From Clostridia bacterium (lineage in GTDB: Bacteria; Bacillota; Clostridia; Christensenellales; CAG-1252), in NCBI GenBank assembly GCA_017394805.1, contig JAFPXC010000007.1, forward strand, positions 65,093-129,092: 64,000 nt of DNA. The letters are read 5' to 3'. The notes under the pieces were generated by a model. The model had not been told where the DNA came from. It searched no databases and was given only the letters and a program-made list of their open reading frames with translations. This document shows, piece after piece, positions 50,001 to 57,612 of this stretch. Position 1 is the first letter of the stretch; every line of letters begins with the position of its first letter. The translations under genes were made by a program, and so were the position numbers.

Positions 50001-53000
50001 CCAAATACTACAACGCGGACGGCACTTCCGCCAAAGCGATGGACAAGGGCGCCAATACCACCCTGTACGCGCATTGGGAGGGCCTGCCCTACACCGTGGC
50101 CTTTGACGCGAACGGCGGAGAGGGAGAGATGGACAATCAGACCGTTCTCCACGCCACCGCCACCGCGCTTACCGCCAACGCTTTCACCCGCACGGGCTAC
50201 GACTTCGCGGGTTGGAATACCAAAGCGGACGGCACGGGTACCTCGTATGCCGACGAGGCCGAGGTGACCGACCTGGCCGCCGTGGGCGAGACCGCCACCT
50301 TGTACGCCAAATGGACGGCCAAGACGCTGACCATCACCAAAGACGGCGTCAAGATCCACCCCGTCACCATCAGTTTCAATTTGAACGGCGCCACGGGCGT
50401 AGCCCCCGCCGCGCAGACCGTGACCAGATGGAACGCCCTTGTCTATCCCGACGTGCCCACCTATACGGGCCACGTCTTCGCGGGTTGGTACGACAACGCC
50501 GAATGCACGGGCGACGTCTTCGACTTCGGTACCGACTTCACCGCCGTCCAAACGGTGACCTTGTACGCCAAGTGGATAGACTACACCAAAGATCCCGAGT
50601 CCGACGAAATGACCGACAAGACCATGATGGGTATACCCACGATGGACGGCGCGACGTCGGTGACTTTGGATGGAATGAACGTGCGTTTGTACCCCGTGGT
50701 GGTACTGACCGAGCAAGAGGTGGCGTTCACGACCTACACCAGCAACAAGGACACCTACGGCTACCTGTTTGACGCCGACCTCAAGCAACTCGCCTCAAGC
50801 GACGACGGCCACATGGGCACGTATGGCAACGCCTTCTACATTTCCCGCACGTTGCAGGCGGGCACCTTGTACTACGTGGGCGTAAGAGCCTATAGTAGCG
50901 GCACCGAGACCGTGACTTTGACCATCATCGGCGGCGCCACTTTGCCCAAGGACGGTGCCTTGTCCAAGGCCACCAACCTCGGTACGACCACCGTCACCTA
51001 CGGCGACGCCACTACCATAGCGGCCGACAGCCTCGCGGGCTACACCTTCGAGGGCTGGTACGACGGCGAAGGCGGTACGGGTACCAAGTACGTCAACGCG
51101 GACGGCACCTCGGCCAAAGTGTGGGATAAGGCCGCGGATAGCACCCTCTACGCCAAGTGGACGGCGCATACCCACACCGTGACCTTCGACGCCAACGGCG
51201 GCACGGGCTCTACGCCCGCGGTCACCGCCACCTACGGCGAGACGATGCCCATCATCAGCACCTTGCCCACCATGGCCATCAAGATCGTCACGGGTTACTT
51301 CACGGCGGCGGACGGCGGCAAGAAATACTACAACGGGGATATGACCGCGGCCTGTGAGTTCGACGTGGACGCCGACCTCGTATTGTACGCGCATTGGGAT
51401 TACGTGCCCTACTACGCCACCTTCGACGGCAACGGCGCGACCGCGGGCAGTATGGACGACGAGAAGCTCAACCGCGACGTGGCGACCGTTTTGACGGTCA
51501 ACGCCTTCGAAAAGACGGGCTACGACTTTATGGGTTGGAACACCAAGGCGGATGGCTCGGGCACCTCGTACACCGACGGGGAGGCCGTGACTAACATCGC
51601 GGACGCCTACGCCACCATCACCTTGTACGCCGTCTGGCAGGCAAAGACCACCAAGGTCACGTTGGACGACAGACCCAATCGGCACTCCGTCACCGTCACC
51701 TTCGACCTCAACGGCGGCACGGGCACCGTGCCCGACGCGCAGGTGGTGACGCCTACCGTGGGTATCACCTATCCCACCGAGGTCCCCACCAAGGACGGCT
51801 ACCTTTTCAAGGGTTGGTACGAGGACGCAGAGGGCGAGGATAAGTTTGACTTCGAAGACCCCATCGACGATTCCATCACCCTGTACGCGGGTTGGTTCGA
51901 GCAGGACGGCAATCTCCTGGTGTACGGCGCGGACAACGACATCACCGTCACCTCTTCCACCGTGCGCTACTACTTCTACGTGTTGCAACAGGGCTATCGC
52001 ACCTTCACCGTCGGCAAGGACGCCTACTTCATCACCAGCAACTCCTATTACGGCAACGGCAGCGTGAGCAACGTGTTCTTCTATGAGGGTTGCTACTACG
52101 TGGACGTCCATTCCAAGGACAACAGCGACGAGGCCGAGTACGTGGGTGATACCACCATCAACGTAGGGGCGGTGTGGCCCGACGACGGCGGCGTGTCCGA
52201 CAACACCGTTTACGCCGAGTTCGACATTGACTACGACGAGGAAGTATCCTTCGGCACGCCTACTCGCGAGCATTACGACTTCATGGGTTGGTACACCTCC
52301 ACGAACGGCGGCGGCACCAAGGTGACCGACAGCACGGGCGCGGGCGCGCGCAACGACGCGGGCACCTGGGATTACCTGGACGCCACCAAGACGTTGTACG
52401 CCTACTTCCGCGGCGTGGCTACCACCGTCACCTTCGATTTGCAGGGCGGCACGAGTGAAGATCTCGAGACCGATACGCTGTATTACGACTCTGCCAAGTC
52501 CTACAGCAGCGGTTATATTCCCACCAAGGTGGGCTATACCTTCTGCGGGTTCTATGCTGGCGTGGGCGGCACGGGTACCAGATACTTTGCCGCCAATATG
52601 AGCTATGACGCCAGGTGGGATAAGTGGGTGGATACCACCATCTACGCCTATTGGACGCCCAACGTCTACGAGGTATACTTGGACGACATCGACATCTCGA
52701 CCGTTACCATTAGCTTCGACCTCAACGGGGCTTCGGGCGTGGCGCCCGCGGCGCAAGCGGTTTCGGGCGAGGATACCCTCAGCTATCCCGCCATTCCCAC
52801 CCGCGCGGGCTATATCTTCGCTGGTTGGTACGACAATGCGGCCTGCACGGGTACGCCGTTTAACTTCGACGGCACGCTCGTGGCGGCTGATACCAGCGTG
52901 ACTTTATATGCCAAATGGATTGCAATCCCCGTAGGTGTGGAAGGCGCCGTGAACGTAGGCGATGCGACGTTGGTGACCGTGAGCGGTGTGACCGTGAGAT

Positions 53001-53512
53001 ACTACGCGTTTGTGCCTTTGACTACGGGCGAATACAAGTTCTATTCGGCAAGCGCGCTCGATATGTACGGCACGCTGTACCTCGGTGACGTTGAGCATCT
53101 TGTGGTTTATAATGATGACGACGACACTTACTCGTTGGGCGTAGCGCAAGGCGGTAACAACCGCGACTTCGGTATCGTACGGAGCAATTTGGTCGTCGGC
53201 AACCTGTACCTGATCGGCGTAAGAGCGTATAGCAACGACTACAATGGCGACGCCACTCTCTACGTGGAAGGTCCTGCCTCGCCCGATGACGGCGCCACTA
53301 CCGAGGCGGGCAGCAAGGCGACCTGCCTCATCACCTTCGACGACGATACGTTCGCGTTGGCCGTGCCCGTCAAGGCGGGTTACACCTTCGACGGTTGGTA
53401 CGACGGCGAGGGCGGCACGGGTACCAAGTACGCGGACGAAACGGGCGCGGCGGTCATCGCCTGGGACAAGGAGGCCAATACCACCTTGTACGCCAAGTGG
53501 ATAGAGAGCTGA
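44096..53512 (+). CDS. giant InlB B-repeat (Listeria-Bacteroides repeat) lipoprotein
   Basis: A 3138-residue exported lipoprotein. The N-terminus has KR, a hydrophobic core and the lipobox LCAC near residue 27. A first repeat is followed by a Pro-Gly-Gly-Asp spacer (PGGDTPGG repeated, about residues 110-142). From there on I count about 31 units of 60-80 residues, each ending LYAxW, with internal GYTFAGW-type strands and often GTGTxYxD. From residue about 1325 the units are interrupted by five beta-sandwich domains of about 110 residues resembling bacterial pre-peptidase C-terminal (PPC) domains (for example YYAFVPLTTGEYKFYS), spaced every 3-4 units. The protein ends directly after a repeat, with no LPXTG or membrane anchor. 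AAAAGGAGATACT is the ribosome site. Presumably a long adhesin fibre anchored by lipid. Confidence 0.88.
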   Translation: MSHKRTSKALSIGIAILLVLTLVVLCACNDKNDGNKTNTEFTVSFYVDGAVYQTISTTTGAITLPTNPTKEGYVFAGWYIDDGTFLTAFSADSVKANLKVYAKWTPAGETPGGDTPGGNDNPGGGDTPGGDTPGGDTPAKSSDVTLAITGFEMTGDAFAVELGNAVTTVDLTPIATVAAKSTIAVYSDEACTTSVEGAIALAEGNNTFYVKVTAEDGTAKTYVVTAYRKHLYTLTLDAGVGDAATLQVEEGSVVSAPGCSATKAGYVFAGWNYDFTAPVTASATVTAKWTAKRIAVKFDVDGIDDAEIVFGATDYAFAPAAKTGYTFGGWSYGGTAYTDATGQGVKAWDIDEAEVTLVAIWTAKTYDLTFENDVCDSIKVTYGESMPAISYSPYKEGYLFDGLGVGGVKYYNADFTSAHVWDIDRNDVVMQELWVAGGYYVWLAPDNGEDAYKVALVYGENYTITPPTRTGYDFAGWYAGDDQLTDAEGNSLAPSSVKDSSWTFVAHWTAHVITVKFNANGSNTSVMPTTVTYGSTEFSFPAITRAGYVFGGWYVGDVQYASLVGAPMRQWDLDEETTLTAKWTPVVVTVHFDNNGGVDAAFDREATFDAALPALTVAPTRTGYQFYGYWTASALNEGTCVYGTNLAARTERSTYTEDLTLYAQWQPIQVTVSLRIDDESDPLGTATATYGEKMPDLDFAMPTKDGYVFTGFWTNGIKYYNADGTGAAIGYFTTAVNLYAQWKNGVYFVKFDANGATAGTMVDQEVECDVTATLDGNLYSKTGYTFAGWNTEADGTGNAYADEAEVKDLAANGGTFTLYAQWTANQYAVSFDANGGEGTQASTTATYDAAMPAIVVGVSRTGYTFGGYYLDDVKYYNADGSSAKAWDVSGSASLLAKWTANTTTVSFNANGGEGEQASVTATYATDMPAVTLGFVRTGYTFAGYFDAAEGGAKYYTSTGYSYHSWDKDAAAVTLYAQWTPNAFVITFNFNNATTGGTQSVSATYAAGMPPIPVLPTKTGYNFLGYFDAIEGGTKYYNADGSSAKAWDKAEGASLYAHWQVITTTVVFDVQGGVGEQADITATYGQPLPNLEEITVDRQYYRLAGWYTSPNGQGTQFYNGEGVSTGVIWTYTVNATLYAYWIDGYYTIQYNANCAEYYGSMSDRNARCNQNFNLNSLNLSRTGYDFVEWNTAADGSGTSYADGALIDTNLADDGETVTLYAIWQGKTYTSAAYPIYGEWDVTFDLNYENPDFDAPDVQHVTPATGLRYVRPSGDREGYYFAGWYTNPECTNYYYFYNTIYENKTLYAKWVERTSVSYSAYTPIHRDGTYDITLTNADQSFAVYVVGDCYLEVSAGKNARIYISGNSYNYGSYYVYAYKGYTYAIQIRAYEDSEEYLGDTTFTVKMTPRADGRTKENTFATSVIYGSPVELGVPEAEGYTFGGWYSSENGQGYQYVDGEGNAVTNWNYDYNHAIYAYWIGNEYTVTLNDNGGTGGQGEVTATFGRMMPDLETVPTREDFDFMGYALEQSALDYTYYYNEGGNAYSGKLWNLTDGVTLYASWTAAPYKVIFDGNGSTGGGTETEQTHYRNQTKNLANVGFSKTGYSFVEWNTKADGSGTSYTNYQSVTNLASAHGEIRLYAIWSANSYTVTPDYNVKPSHTVTFDLNGWAEGEVPEAQVITPAQGLMLPTLVRDGYELCGWYDNAECTGEEYDMSVTHDDDVTLYAKWRVATYAGEEPLVYIDDEVEVTFDGTQSRADDATVLATCPLYAFVAPATMRVYFESFVSDGDTYGYLFNSEKVKVASDDDGAGNRNFRISYTVTAGAVYYVAVCPYSAGAEWATHLKVYAATGALHTSRTLAGESVTYDDDFTITVPEVTGYEFLGWYDQINGQGTQYTDETGASVRTWDKASDTTLYAYWQVGVYDVTFDANGGTGTQAKVEATFAEAMPAVTVALSRESYVFVGYFDAAEGGTKYYNADGTSAKAMDKGANTTLYAHWEGLPYTVAFDANGGEGEMDNQTVLHATATALTANAFTRTGYDFAGWNTKADGTGTSYADEAEVTDLAAVGETATLYAKWTAKTLTITKDGVKIHPVTISFNLNGATGVAPAAQTVTRWNALVYPDVPTYTGHVFAGWYDNAECTGDVFDFGTDFTAVQTVTLYAKWIDYTKDPESDEMTDKTMMGIPTMDGATSVTLDGMNVRLYPVVVLTEQEVAFTTYTSNKDTYGYLFDADLKQLASSDDGHMGTYGNAFYISRTLQAGTLYYVGVRAYSSGTETVTLTIIGGATLPKDGALSKATNLGTTTVTYGDATTIAADSLAGYTFEGWYDGEGGTGTKYVNADGTSAKVWDKAADSTLYAKWTAHTHTVTFDANGGTGSTPAVTATYGETMPIISTLPTMAIKIVTGYFTAADGGKKYYNGDMTAACEFDVDADLVLYAHWDYVPYYATFDGNGATAGSMDDEKLNRDVATVLTVNAFEKTGYDFMGWNTKADGSGTSYTDGEAVTNIADAYATITLYAVWQAKTTKVTLDDRPNRHSVTVTFDLNGGTGTVPDAQVVTPTVGITYPTEVPTKDGYLFKGWYEDAEGEDKFDFEDPIDDSITLYAGWFEQDGNLLVYGADNDITVTSSTVRYYFYVLQQGYRTFTVGKDAYFITSNSYYGNGSVSNVFFYEGCYYVDVHSKDNSDEAEYVGDTTINVGAVWPDDGGVSDNTVYAEFDIDYDEEVSFGTPTREHYDFMGWYTSTNGGGTKVTDSTGAGARNDAGTWDYLDATKTLYAYFRGVATTVTFDLQGGTSEDLETDTLYYDSAKSYSSGYIPTKVGYTFCGFYAGVGGTGTRYFAANMSYDARWDKWVDTTIYAYWTPNVYEVYLDDIDISTVTISFDLNGASGVAPAAQAVSGEDTLSYPAIPTRAGYIFAGWYDNAACTGTPFNFDGTLVAADTSVTLYAKWIAIPVGVEGAVNVGDATLVTVSGVTVRYYAFVPLTTGEYKFYSASALDMYGTLYLGDVEHLVVYNDDDDTYSLGVAQGGNNRDFGIVRSNLVVGNLYLIGVRAYSNDYNGDATLYVEGPASPDDGATTEAGSKATCLITFDDDTFALAVPVKAGYTFDGWYDGEGGTGTKYADETGAAVIAWDKEANTTLYAKWIES
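48068..53280 (+). repeat. super-repeat of one PPC-like domain plus three or four InlB units
   Basis: PPC-like segments begin near 48068, 49305, 50620, 51910 and 52940, i.e. every 1.0-1.3 kb. Between them stand four, four, four and three InlB-type units in matching order (wide GxGT unit, NxGG unit, NTKADGSGTSY unit, FDLNG unit). Corresponding units resemble each other more than they resemble adjacent units, as in a block that was duplicated as a whole. Confidence 0.7.
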
Positions 53513-53560
53513 CGAATGCCGCGAGGCATTCGTCGCCCCGAGCCGAGGGCATTGCCCTCG
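53513..53560 (+). repeat. two hairpins directly after the giant gene
   Basis: CGAATGCC-GCGA-GGCATTCG (53513-53532) and CGAGGGC-ATT-GCCCTCG (53544-53560) follow the stop codon. Neither carries a T-run; they resemble the hairpin units of the nearby arrays. Confidence 0.7.
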
Positions 53561-53582
53561 TGTCGAAGGGAACGATACAAAG

Positions 53583-53611
53583 AAAGGTGACCTTCGCGGT
53601 CACCTTTTTTT
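53583..53611 (+). terminator. intrinsic terminator of the giant lipoprotein gene
   Basis: AAAGGTGACC-TTCGC-GGTCACCTTT with a run of seven Ts. It is the first T-run hairpin after the stop. Confidence 0.88.
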
Positions 53612-53687
53612 GATGATATCCACGGTCTATGACCGTGATGATATGCAAAGGCGTTGCCTTTGATGATATCTACGCTACGCGTGATAG
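53611..53687. repeat. hairpin-and-linker array, TGATGATAT type
   Basis: TGATGATAT occurs at 53611, 53636 and 53661 (period 25) and a truncated TGATAG ends the array. The hairpins between are CACGGTC-TAT-GACCGTG (53621-53637), CAAAGGC-GTT-GCCTTTG (53646-53662) and ACGC-TAC-GCGT (53672-53682). The first linker starts on the last T of the terminator. Confidence 0.88.
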
Positions 53688-53715
53688 CCGTCCCGAAGGA
53701 CGAAGGATATACAAA

Positions 53716-53744
53716 AACACCGTCGAGGTTTCCCCGACGGTGTT
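53716..53744 (-). terminator. intrinsic terminator of the transketolase operon
   Basis: AACACCGTCG (53716-53725) pairs with CGACGGTGTT (53735-53744); on the minus strand a TTTTTG tract follows. It stands 15 bases after the stop of the second subunit gene. Confidence 0.82.
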
Positions 53745-53758
53745 TCTATATAAGACGA

Positions 53759-54685
53759 TTATTTCTTCAGCGATACGGCCTTTTTGGCGGCGGCGACGAT
53801 ATCTTCCAAGGTCATACCCATCACCTTGCGCAGATAGGGCAGTTTGCCCACCTCGCCGAAGCGATCGGGCACGCCTACGCGCACGGTGGGGACGGGAGCC
53901 TCGGCGATGGTCTCCAATATGGCGGAGCCGAAGCCGCCCACCACGTTGTGGTTCTCGATGGTGACGGCACAGCCCGTCTTGGCGACGGAGGCACACACGG
54001 TGTCGGCGTCCACGGGTTTGATGGTGTGCACTTCGACCACCTCGGCCGCTATGCCCTCGGCCGCCAGCTCGTCGGCCGTTTTCAGCGCGTCCGCGGTGAG
54101 GAAGCCGCTCACGAACAAGGTCACGTCCTTGCCCTCGCGGAGTACGTCCGCTTTGAAAAGGTCAAAGCGGTAGTCTGCGGCGTGAATGACGGGTAGGTCC
54201 TTGCGGAACAGGCGAATGTACAAAGGCCCGTCGTAGGCGTTGATTTGGGGCATTGCCGCTCGCAGTTGGTCGGGATCGCTCGGCTCGAAAATAGCCACGC
54301 CCGCCACCGAACGCAAACAGCCTATGTCTTCCAATCCCATGTGCGTGCCGCCGTTGACTTCGGCGGTGATGCCGGGGTCGGTGCCCACGATTTTGACGTT
54401 TTGCTTGCTGTAGGCGATGCTGATGGTCAGTTGGTCCAACAGTCTACGCGTAGCGAAGGGGGAGAAGGACGTGATATAGGGCTTGAAGCCGTAGCTCGCC
54501 ATGCCCGCCGCTACCGACGCCATGTTTTGCTCGGCGATGCCCACGTCGAAGGCCTGCTCGGGAAACTTCTTACTGAGGTTGGCGGTGCCGTCGGCTTTCG
54601 CGAGGTCCGCGTCAATGACGACCACCTTTTTGTCGGCCGCCATGAATTCTTCCAAACAACTTGCCAAAACTTCTCGCATTTGCAT
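53759..54685 (-). CDS. transketolase, C-terminal subunit
   Basis: A 308-residue subunit holding the pyrimidine-binding and C-terminal domains of transketolase. FDVGIAEQNMASVAAGMA near residue 45 has the catalytic glutamate that activates thiamine diphosphate; TDPGITAEVNGGTHMGLED contributes to the active site. The C-terminal domain begins near residue 180 (VTLFVSGFLTADALK). GGAGGGCGTAACT marks the ATG at 54685. The gene is two bases from the N-terminal subunit gene, the usual split arrangement in Firmicutes. Together they form the active enzyme of the non-oxidative pentose phosphate pathway. Confidence 0.9.
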   Translation of the reverse strand: MQMREVLASCLEEFMAADKKVVVIDADLAKADGTANLSKKFPEQAFDVGIAEQNMASVAAGMASYGFKPYITSFSPFATRRLLDQLTISIAYSKQNVKIVGTDPGITAEVNGGTHMGLEDIGCLRSVAGVAIFEPSDPDQLRAAMPQINAYDGPLYIRLFRKDLPVIHAADYRFDLFKADVLREGKDVTLFVSGFLTADALKTADELAAEGIAAEVVEVHTIKPVDADTVCASVAKTGCAVTIENHNVVGGFGSAILETIAEAPVPTVRVGVPDRFGEVGKLPYLRKVMGMTLEDIVAAAKKAVSLKK

Positions 54686-54687
54686 AG

Positions 54688-55500
54688 TTACGCCCTCCGT
54701 ATTTCTTCGCACGCTTGCTCGACCTCTTCTTTGGTGACCGAGAAGCTGTGGCTACCCACACCCTTGGCTTCGGCGATGGACACGCCCTTGCCTTTGACGG
54801 TGTTGAGAATGATCATGGTCGGCAAGCCTTTGACGGCCTTGGCCTCGGTGATGGCCGCGTCCACTTCGTCCAGGTCGTTGCCGTCCTTGACGACGATGAC
54901 GTGCCAGCCGAAGGCGCGCCACTTGGCGTCCAACGGCTCGAGGTCGCATATTTCGGCGGTGGTGCCGTCTATCTGCATTTTGTTGTAGTCGGTGAAGGCG
55001 ATGAGGTTGTCCAGCCGTTGTTGGCGCGCCCACATGGCGGCTTCCCATATCTGCCCCTCTTGGCTCTCGCCGTCGCCCAATATGGCGTACACGGTCGCGC
55101 CGTCACGCGAGAGGCGGGAGGCCAACGCGATGCCCACCGCACAACTGAAGCCCTGCCCCAGGCTGCCGGCGGTCATATCCACGCCCGGCGTCTTGTTCAT
55201 ATCGCAATGCGAGGGAAGGCTGGTGCCCCCTTGGTTGAGGGTGTACAGGACGGATTTGTCGAAGTAGCCCTTGTTGGCCAAGGTGGCGTACAAGGCGGGG
55301 CCTGCGTGCCCTTTGCTGACGACCAAGCGGTCTCTGCCCCCTTTGCGAGGTTCGGTGGGGCTCACATTCATGTGCTTGAAGTACAGAAGGGTGAGGACTT
55401 CCACGATGGACAGACATCCGCCGATATGGCCTGTGCCGATGCTGCCGATGCAACGCATGGTATCCATGCGTATTTGCTTGCTCATCTCTTTCAAATCCAT
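54688..55500 (-). CDS. transketolase, N-terminal subunit
   Basis: A 270-residue subunit with the thiamine-diphosphate pyrophosphate-binding domain. SIGTGHIGGCLSIVEVL near residue 20, VSKGHAGPALYATL near 65 and LGDGESQEGQIWEA followed by DYNKMQIDG near 150-180 (GDG...N metal motif) are the conserved sites. GAGGAGATGCGAAT supports the start at 55500. It is the first gene of the two-subunit operon ending at the terminator at 53716. Confidence 0.9.
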   Translation of the reverse strand: MDLKEMSKQIRMDTMRCIGSIGTGHIGGCLSIVEVLTLLYFKHMNVSPTEPRKGGRDRLVVSKGHAGPALYATLANKGYFDKSVLYTLNQGGTSLPSHCDMNKTPGVDMTAGSLGQGFSCAVGIALASRLSRDGATVYAILGDGESQEGQIWEAAMWARQQRLDNLIAFTDYNKMQIDGTTAEICDLEPLDAKWRAFGWHVIVVKDGNDLDEVDAAITEAKAVKGLPTMIILNTVKGKGVSIAEAKGVGSHSFSVTKEEVEQACEEIRRA

Positions 55501-55577
55501 ATTCGCATCTCCTCTTTTGGATAGTTTAAGCATATCACGCGCGCGAGCGTGTTGTCAATATTTCAGGTGTAATTGGC

Positions 55578-55606
55578 AAAAAAAGCCGTCGTGACGACAC
55601 GACGGC
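55578..55606 (-). terminator. intrinsic terminator of the DnaD-like gene
   Basis: GCCGTCGTG-ACGA-CACGACGGC (55585-55606) is followed on the minus strand by seven Ts (55578-55584). It is 10 bases from the stop codon. Confidence 0.85.
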
Positions 55607-55615
55607 AGGGGGTCT

Positions 55616-57238
55616 TTATATATCTTTCGGGTCGAAGCCGAGGGCGCGGACGCGTGCGTCGCGGGCCTCTTGGGCGGCTTTGAGGTCCTCCGCAAGGGTG
55701 AGGGGGACGTCCACTTCGTCCAGTTGGCAATGCGCCACCTGCATATTGAGGGTGCGCACCTTTTGGTCGAGCCGACGGAAGTCGGGGTCGGCCTGCAATT
55801 CGGCGCGTATCTCGGCGCGGCGGAATTCGTCGCCCGCGGTGGGCGCTATATAGGAAGGCGCGGCGGCACGGCGGTTCGATTTGGCGGGGGACGTATGGGG
55901 GGTATCGGTGGCCGCCACTTCTTTGATGCGGTCTACCGTATCGAGCCCCGCCTGGTGCCAACGGGAGAGCAGATTGCCCATATTGGCCATGGGGTAGGGC
56001 TTGCCCAGCGAGAGGGCGGCGGCGTAGAGAATGACCTCGTCGTCAAAGCCCCAGGTAGAGGTCCAGGTGCGATAGAGTTCGCGGTCGGTCTCGGTGGGGC
56101 GGCGGGTAGAACCTGTGGCCTCGATGACGGCGGACACTTTGCGCTCCACCGTGGCGTACTGGTCGAGGAAGACCGCCACGCTGCGGTCGTCCACCACGCC
56201 CTCGTCGTAGCACTTGGTCACCACGGCTTGCATCCCCTCGAGGGTGCGCACGCCGCGCATGGCGCAGTATTTGGCAAGGAGCACGAGGCTCTTGTCGCTG
56301 TAGCCCAGGGTGAGCCACGGGGTGGTGTAGGTCTCCACTACGTAGTCGAGGCTTTCGTAATAGAGGCCAAGTATCTTGTTGACGCGGACGGCGAGGTCAA
56401 AGGTGGCCTCACGCGTTTTGATATAGCGCTCGATATCTTCCACCGAAAACACGCCCGCGCGGAAGTAGCCGTCCAACACCGCGTCCAGTCGCTCCATACC
56501 GCCCCGCTTGACGGTTTTGGCCGCGCGAATGACGGCGGCGGGCGCAAAGCCCCAATTCCGCGTCCATTTGACGTAGAGTTGCCTGTCGTCGATGTCGGGA
56601 GTGGACTTCTTTTTGAGGGCGCGGAACACTTCGCGCAGTTCGTCCGACGCCGCGTCGGCCTCTTGTATGCGCGCCTCGGCGTCCGATAGGGTGGTGCAAC
56701 CCTCGCGGTACCAATTACGCGCCACGGTAAGGACGTAGGGCGCGCGGACGTCAGTCGATTTGCGGTCCACGCAGAACTTGGCGATCATCAAGAGGGCCTG
56801 CGGGTCCACGTGCGTTTCTTCAAGGAATTGCAGATAATTGTACAACTCGTTGGTGCTCATCATACGGTCGGGGAACAACTCCTGCAACTGCACCAAAAAG
56901 TCCGCGTATTTGTCCTTGGGCAGGGCGCGCGTGGGCGCGAGGGCCTTGGACGGCGAAAGATAGTTGACCGTGAGGGGCGAGGCGGTGAGAATGCGCACCA
57001 ACCCCATGCTTTGCCAATACTCGAAGGCGTCCGTCACCGCTTTCTCGGTGAGGTCCAGCCCGTCCGCGATGTGCCGCAGGGTGTTTTGCTCGCTCAAGGG
57101 CGTAGCGCATAGCATCAGCCCGTACAGGTACACCTTGACGGCGTCCTCGCCCGCGTAGGGCAGGAAGTGCACGATAAAGGCGTTGTCCACTACGGTGTGG
57201 CCTTGTTCTTGGTTGGGTGCGAATGTGCAGGTAGGCAT
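55616..57238 (-). CDS. DnaD domain replication-initiation protein
   Basis: A 540-residue protein. The first about 100 residues look like a winged-helix DNA-binding domain (DAVKVYLYGLMLCATPLS...LTEKAVTDAFEYWQSMGLV in outline). Two DnaD/DnaB_2-type domains follow, recognisable by the repeated LYVKWTRNWGFAPAAVIRAA and LYRTWTSTWGFDDEVILYAA with a following KxxYFRAGV/NLLSRWHQAG segment, near residues 225-285 and 395-450. A basic helical tail ends the protein. Family members load or remodel DNA at replication restart and initiation. The expected DnaC-like helicase loader gene is not next to it; a terminator follows instead. The start at 57238 has GAGGAGAAAAC upstream. Confidence 0.82.
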   Translation of the reverse strand: MPTCTFAPNQEQGHTVVDNAFIVHFLPYAGEDAVKVYLYGLMLCATPLSEQNTLRHIADGLDLTEKAVTDAFEYWQSMGLVRILTASPLTVNYLSPSKALAPTRALPKDKYADFLVQLQELFPDRMMSTNELYNYLQFLEETHVDPQALLMIAKFCVDRKSTDVRAPYVLTVARNWYREGCTTLSDAEARIQEADAASDELREVFRALKKKSTPDIDDRQLYVKWTRNWGFAPAAVIRAAKTVKRGGMERLDAVLDGYFRAGVFSVEDIERYIKTREATFDLAVRVNKILGLYYESLDYVVETYTTPWLTLGYSDKSLVLLAKYCAMRGVRTLEGMQAVVTKCYDEGVVDDRSVAVFLDQYATVERKVSAVIEATGSTRRPTETDRELYRTWTSTWGFDDEVILYAAALSLGKPYPMANMGNLLSRWHQAGLDTVDRIKEVAATDTPHTSPAKSNRRAAAPSYIAPTAGDEFRRAEIRAELQADPDFRRLDQKVRTLNMQVAHCQLDEVDVPLTLAEDLKAAQEARDARVRALGFDPKDI

Positions 57239-57612
57239 AGTTTTCTCCTCGGTGTACCGCGTGCCGGGGGGTGGCTTTTGCGAATGGTCTCGGCGGGATA
57301 GCCCGCGCCTTTATCCGTCCGCAACTCGCCCATGGGCGCACGATATTCCCCCTATAGGGGGTACTTGCCATTATAGTATTTCCGCCCCCTCGCCGTCAAG
57401 AGCCGAAAAAAACCTTTTTCCCCGCGTCAATATGCGGTGGGTACCGCCCGCTTTCGGCACAATATAGCGGGCGAAGGTATGCCCCGACGGCGATTGCGTG
57501 CCGCCATGGGGGTGCGAGCGCCGTTTGCCGAGGCGGAAACAACAAAAACCGCGAAAACACTTGAAGTCGCGGGTATTTACATATATAATTAAAATAGAGA
57601 GAGGACGAAACG
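57239..57612. other. 374-bp divergent intergenic region
   Basis: It separates the DnaD-like gene (leftward) from trmN6 (rightward). It contains the DnaD promoter (57370-57399), the 14-base palindrome CCCCCTATAGGGGG (57348-57361) at the presumed start of that transcript, and GCCCATGGGC nearby, within a leader of about 125 bases. On the plus side a possible TATAAT-like ATATATAATT near 57580 precedes trmN6. No gene is supported here. Confidence 0.65.
57370..57399 (-). promoter_or_regulatory. promoter of the DnaD-like gene
   Basis: On the minus strand TTGACG (57394-57399), 18 bases, TATAAT (57370-57375). Confidence 0.7.
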
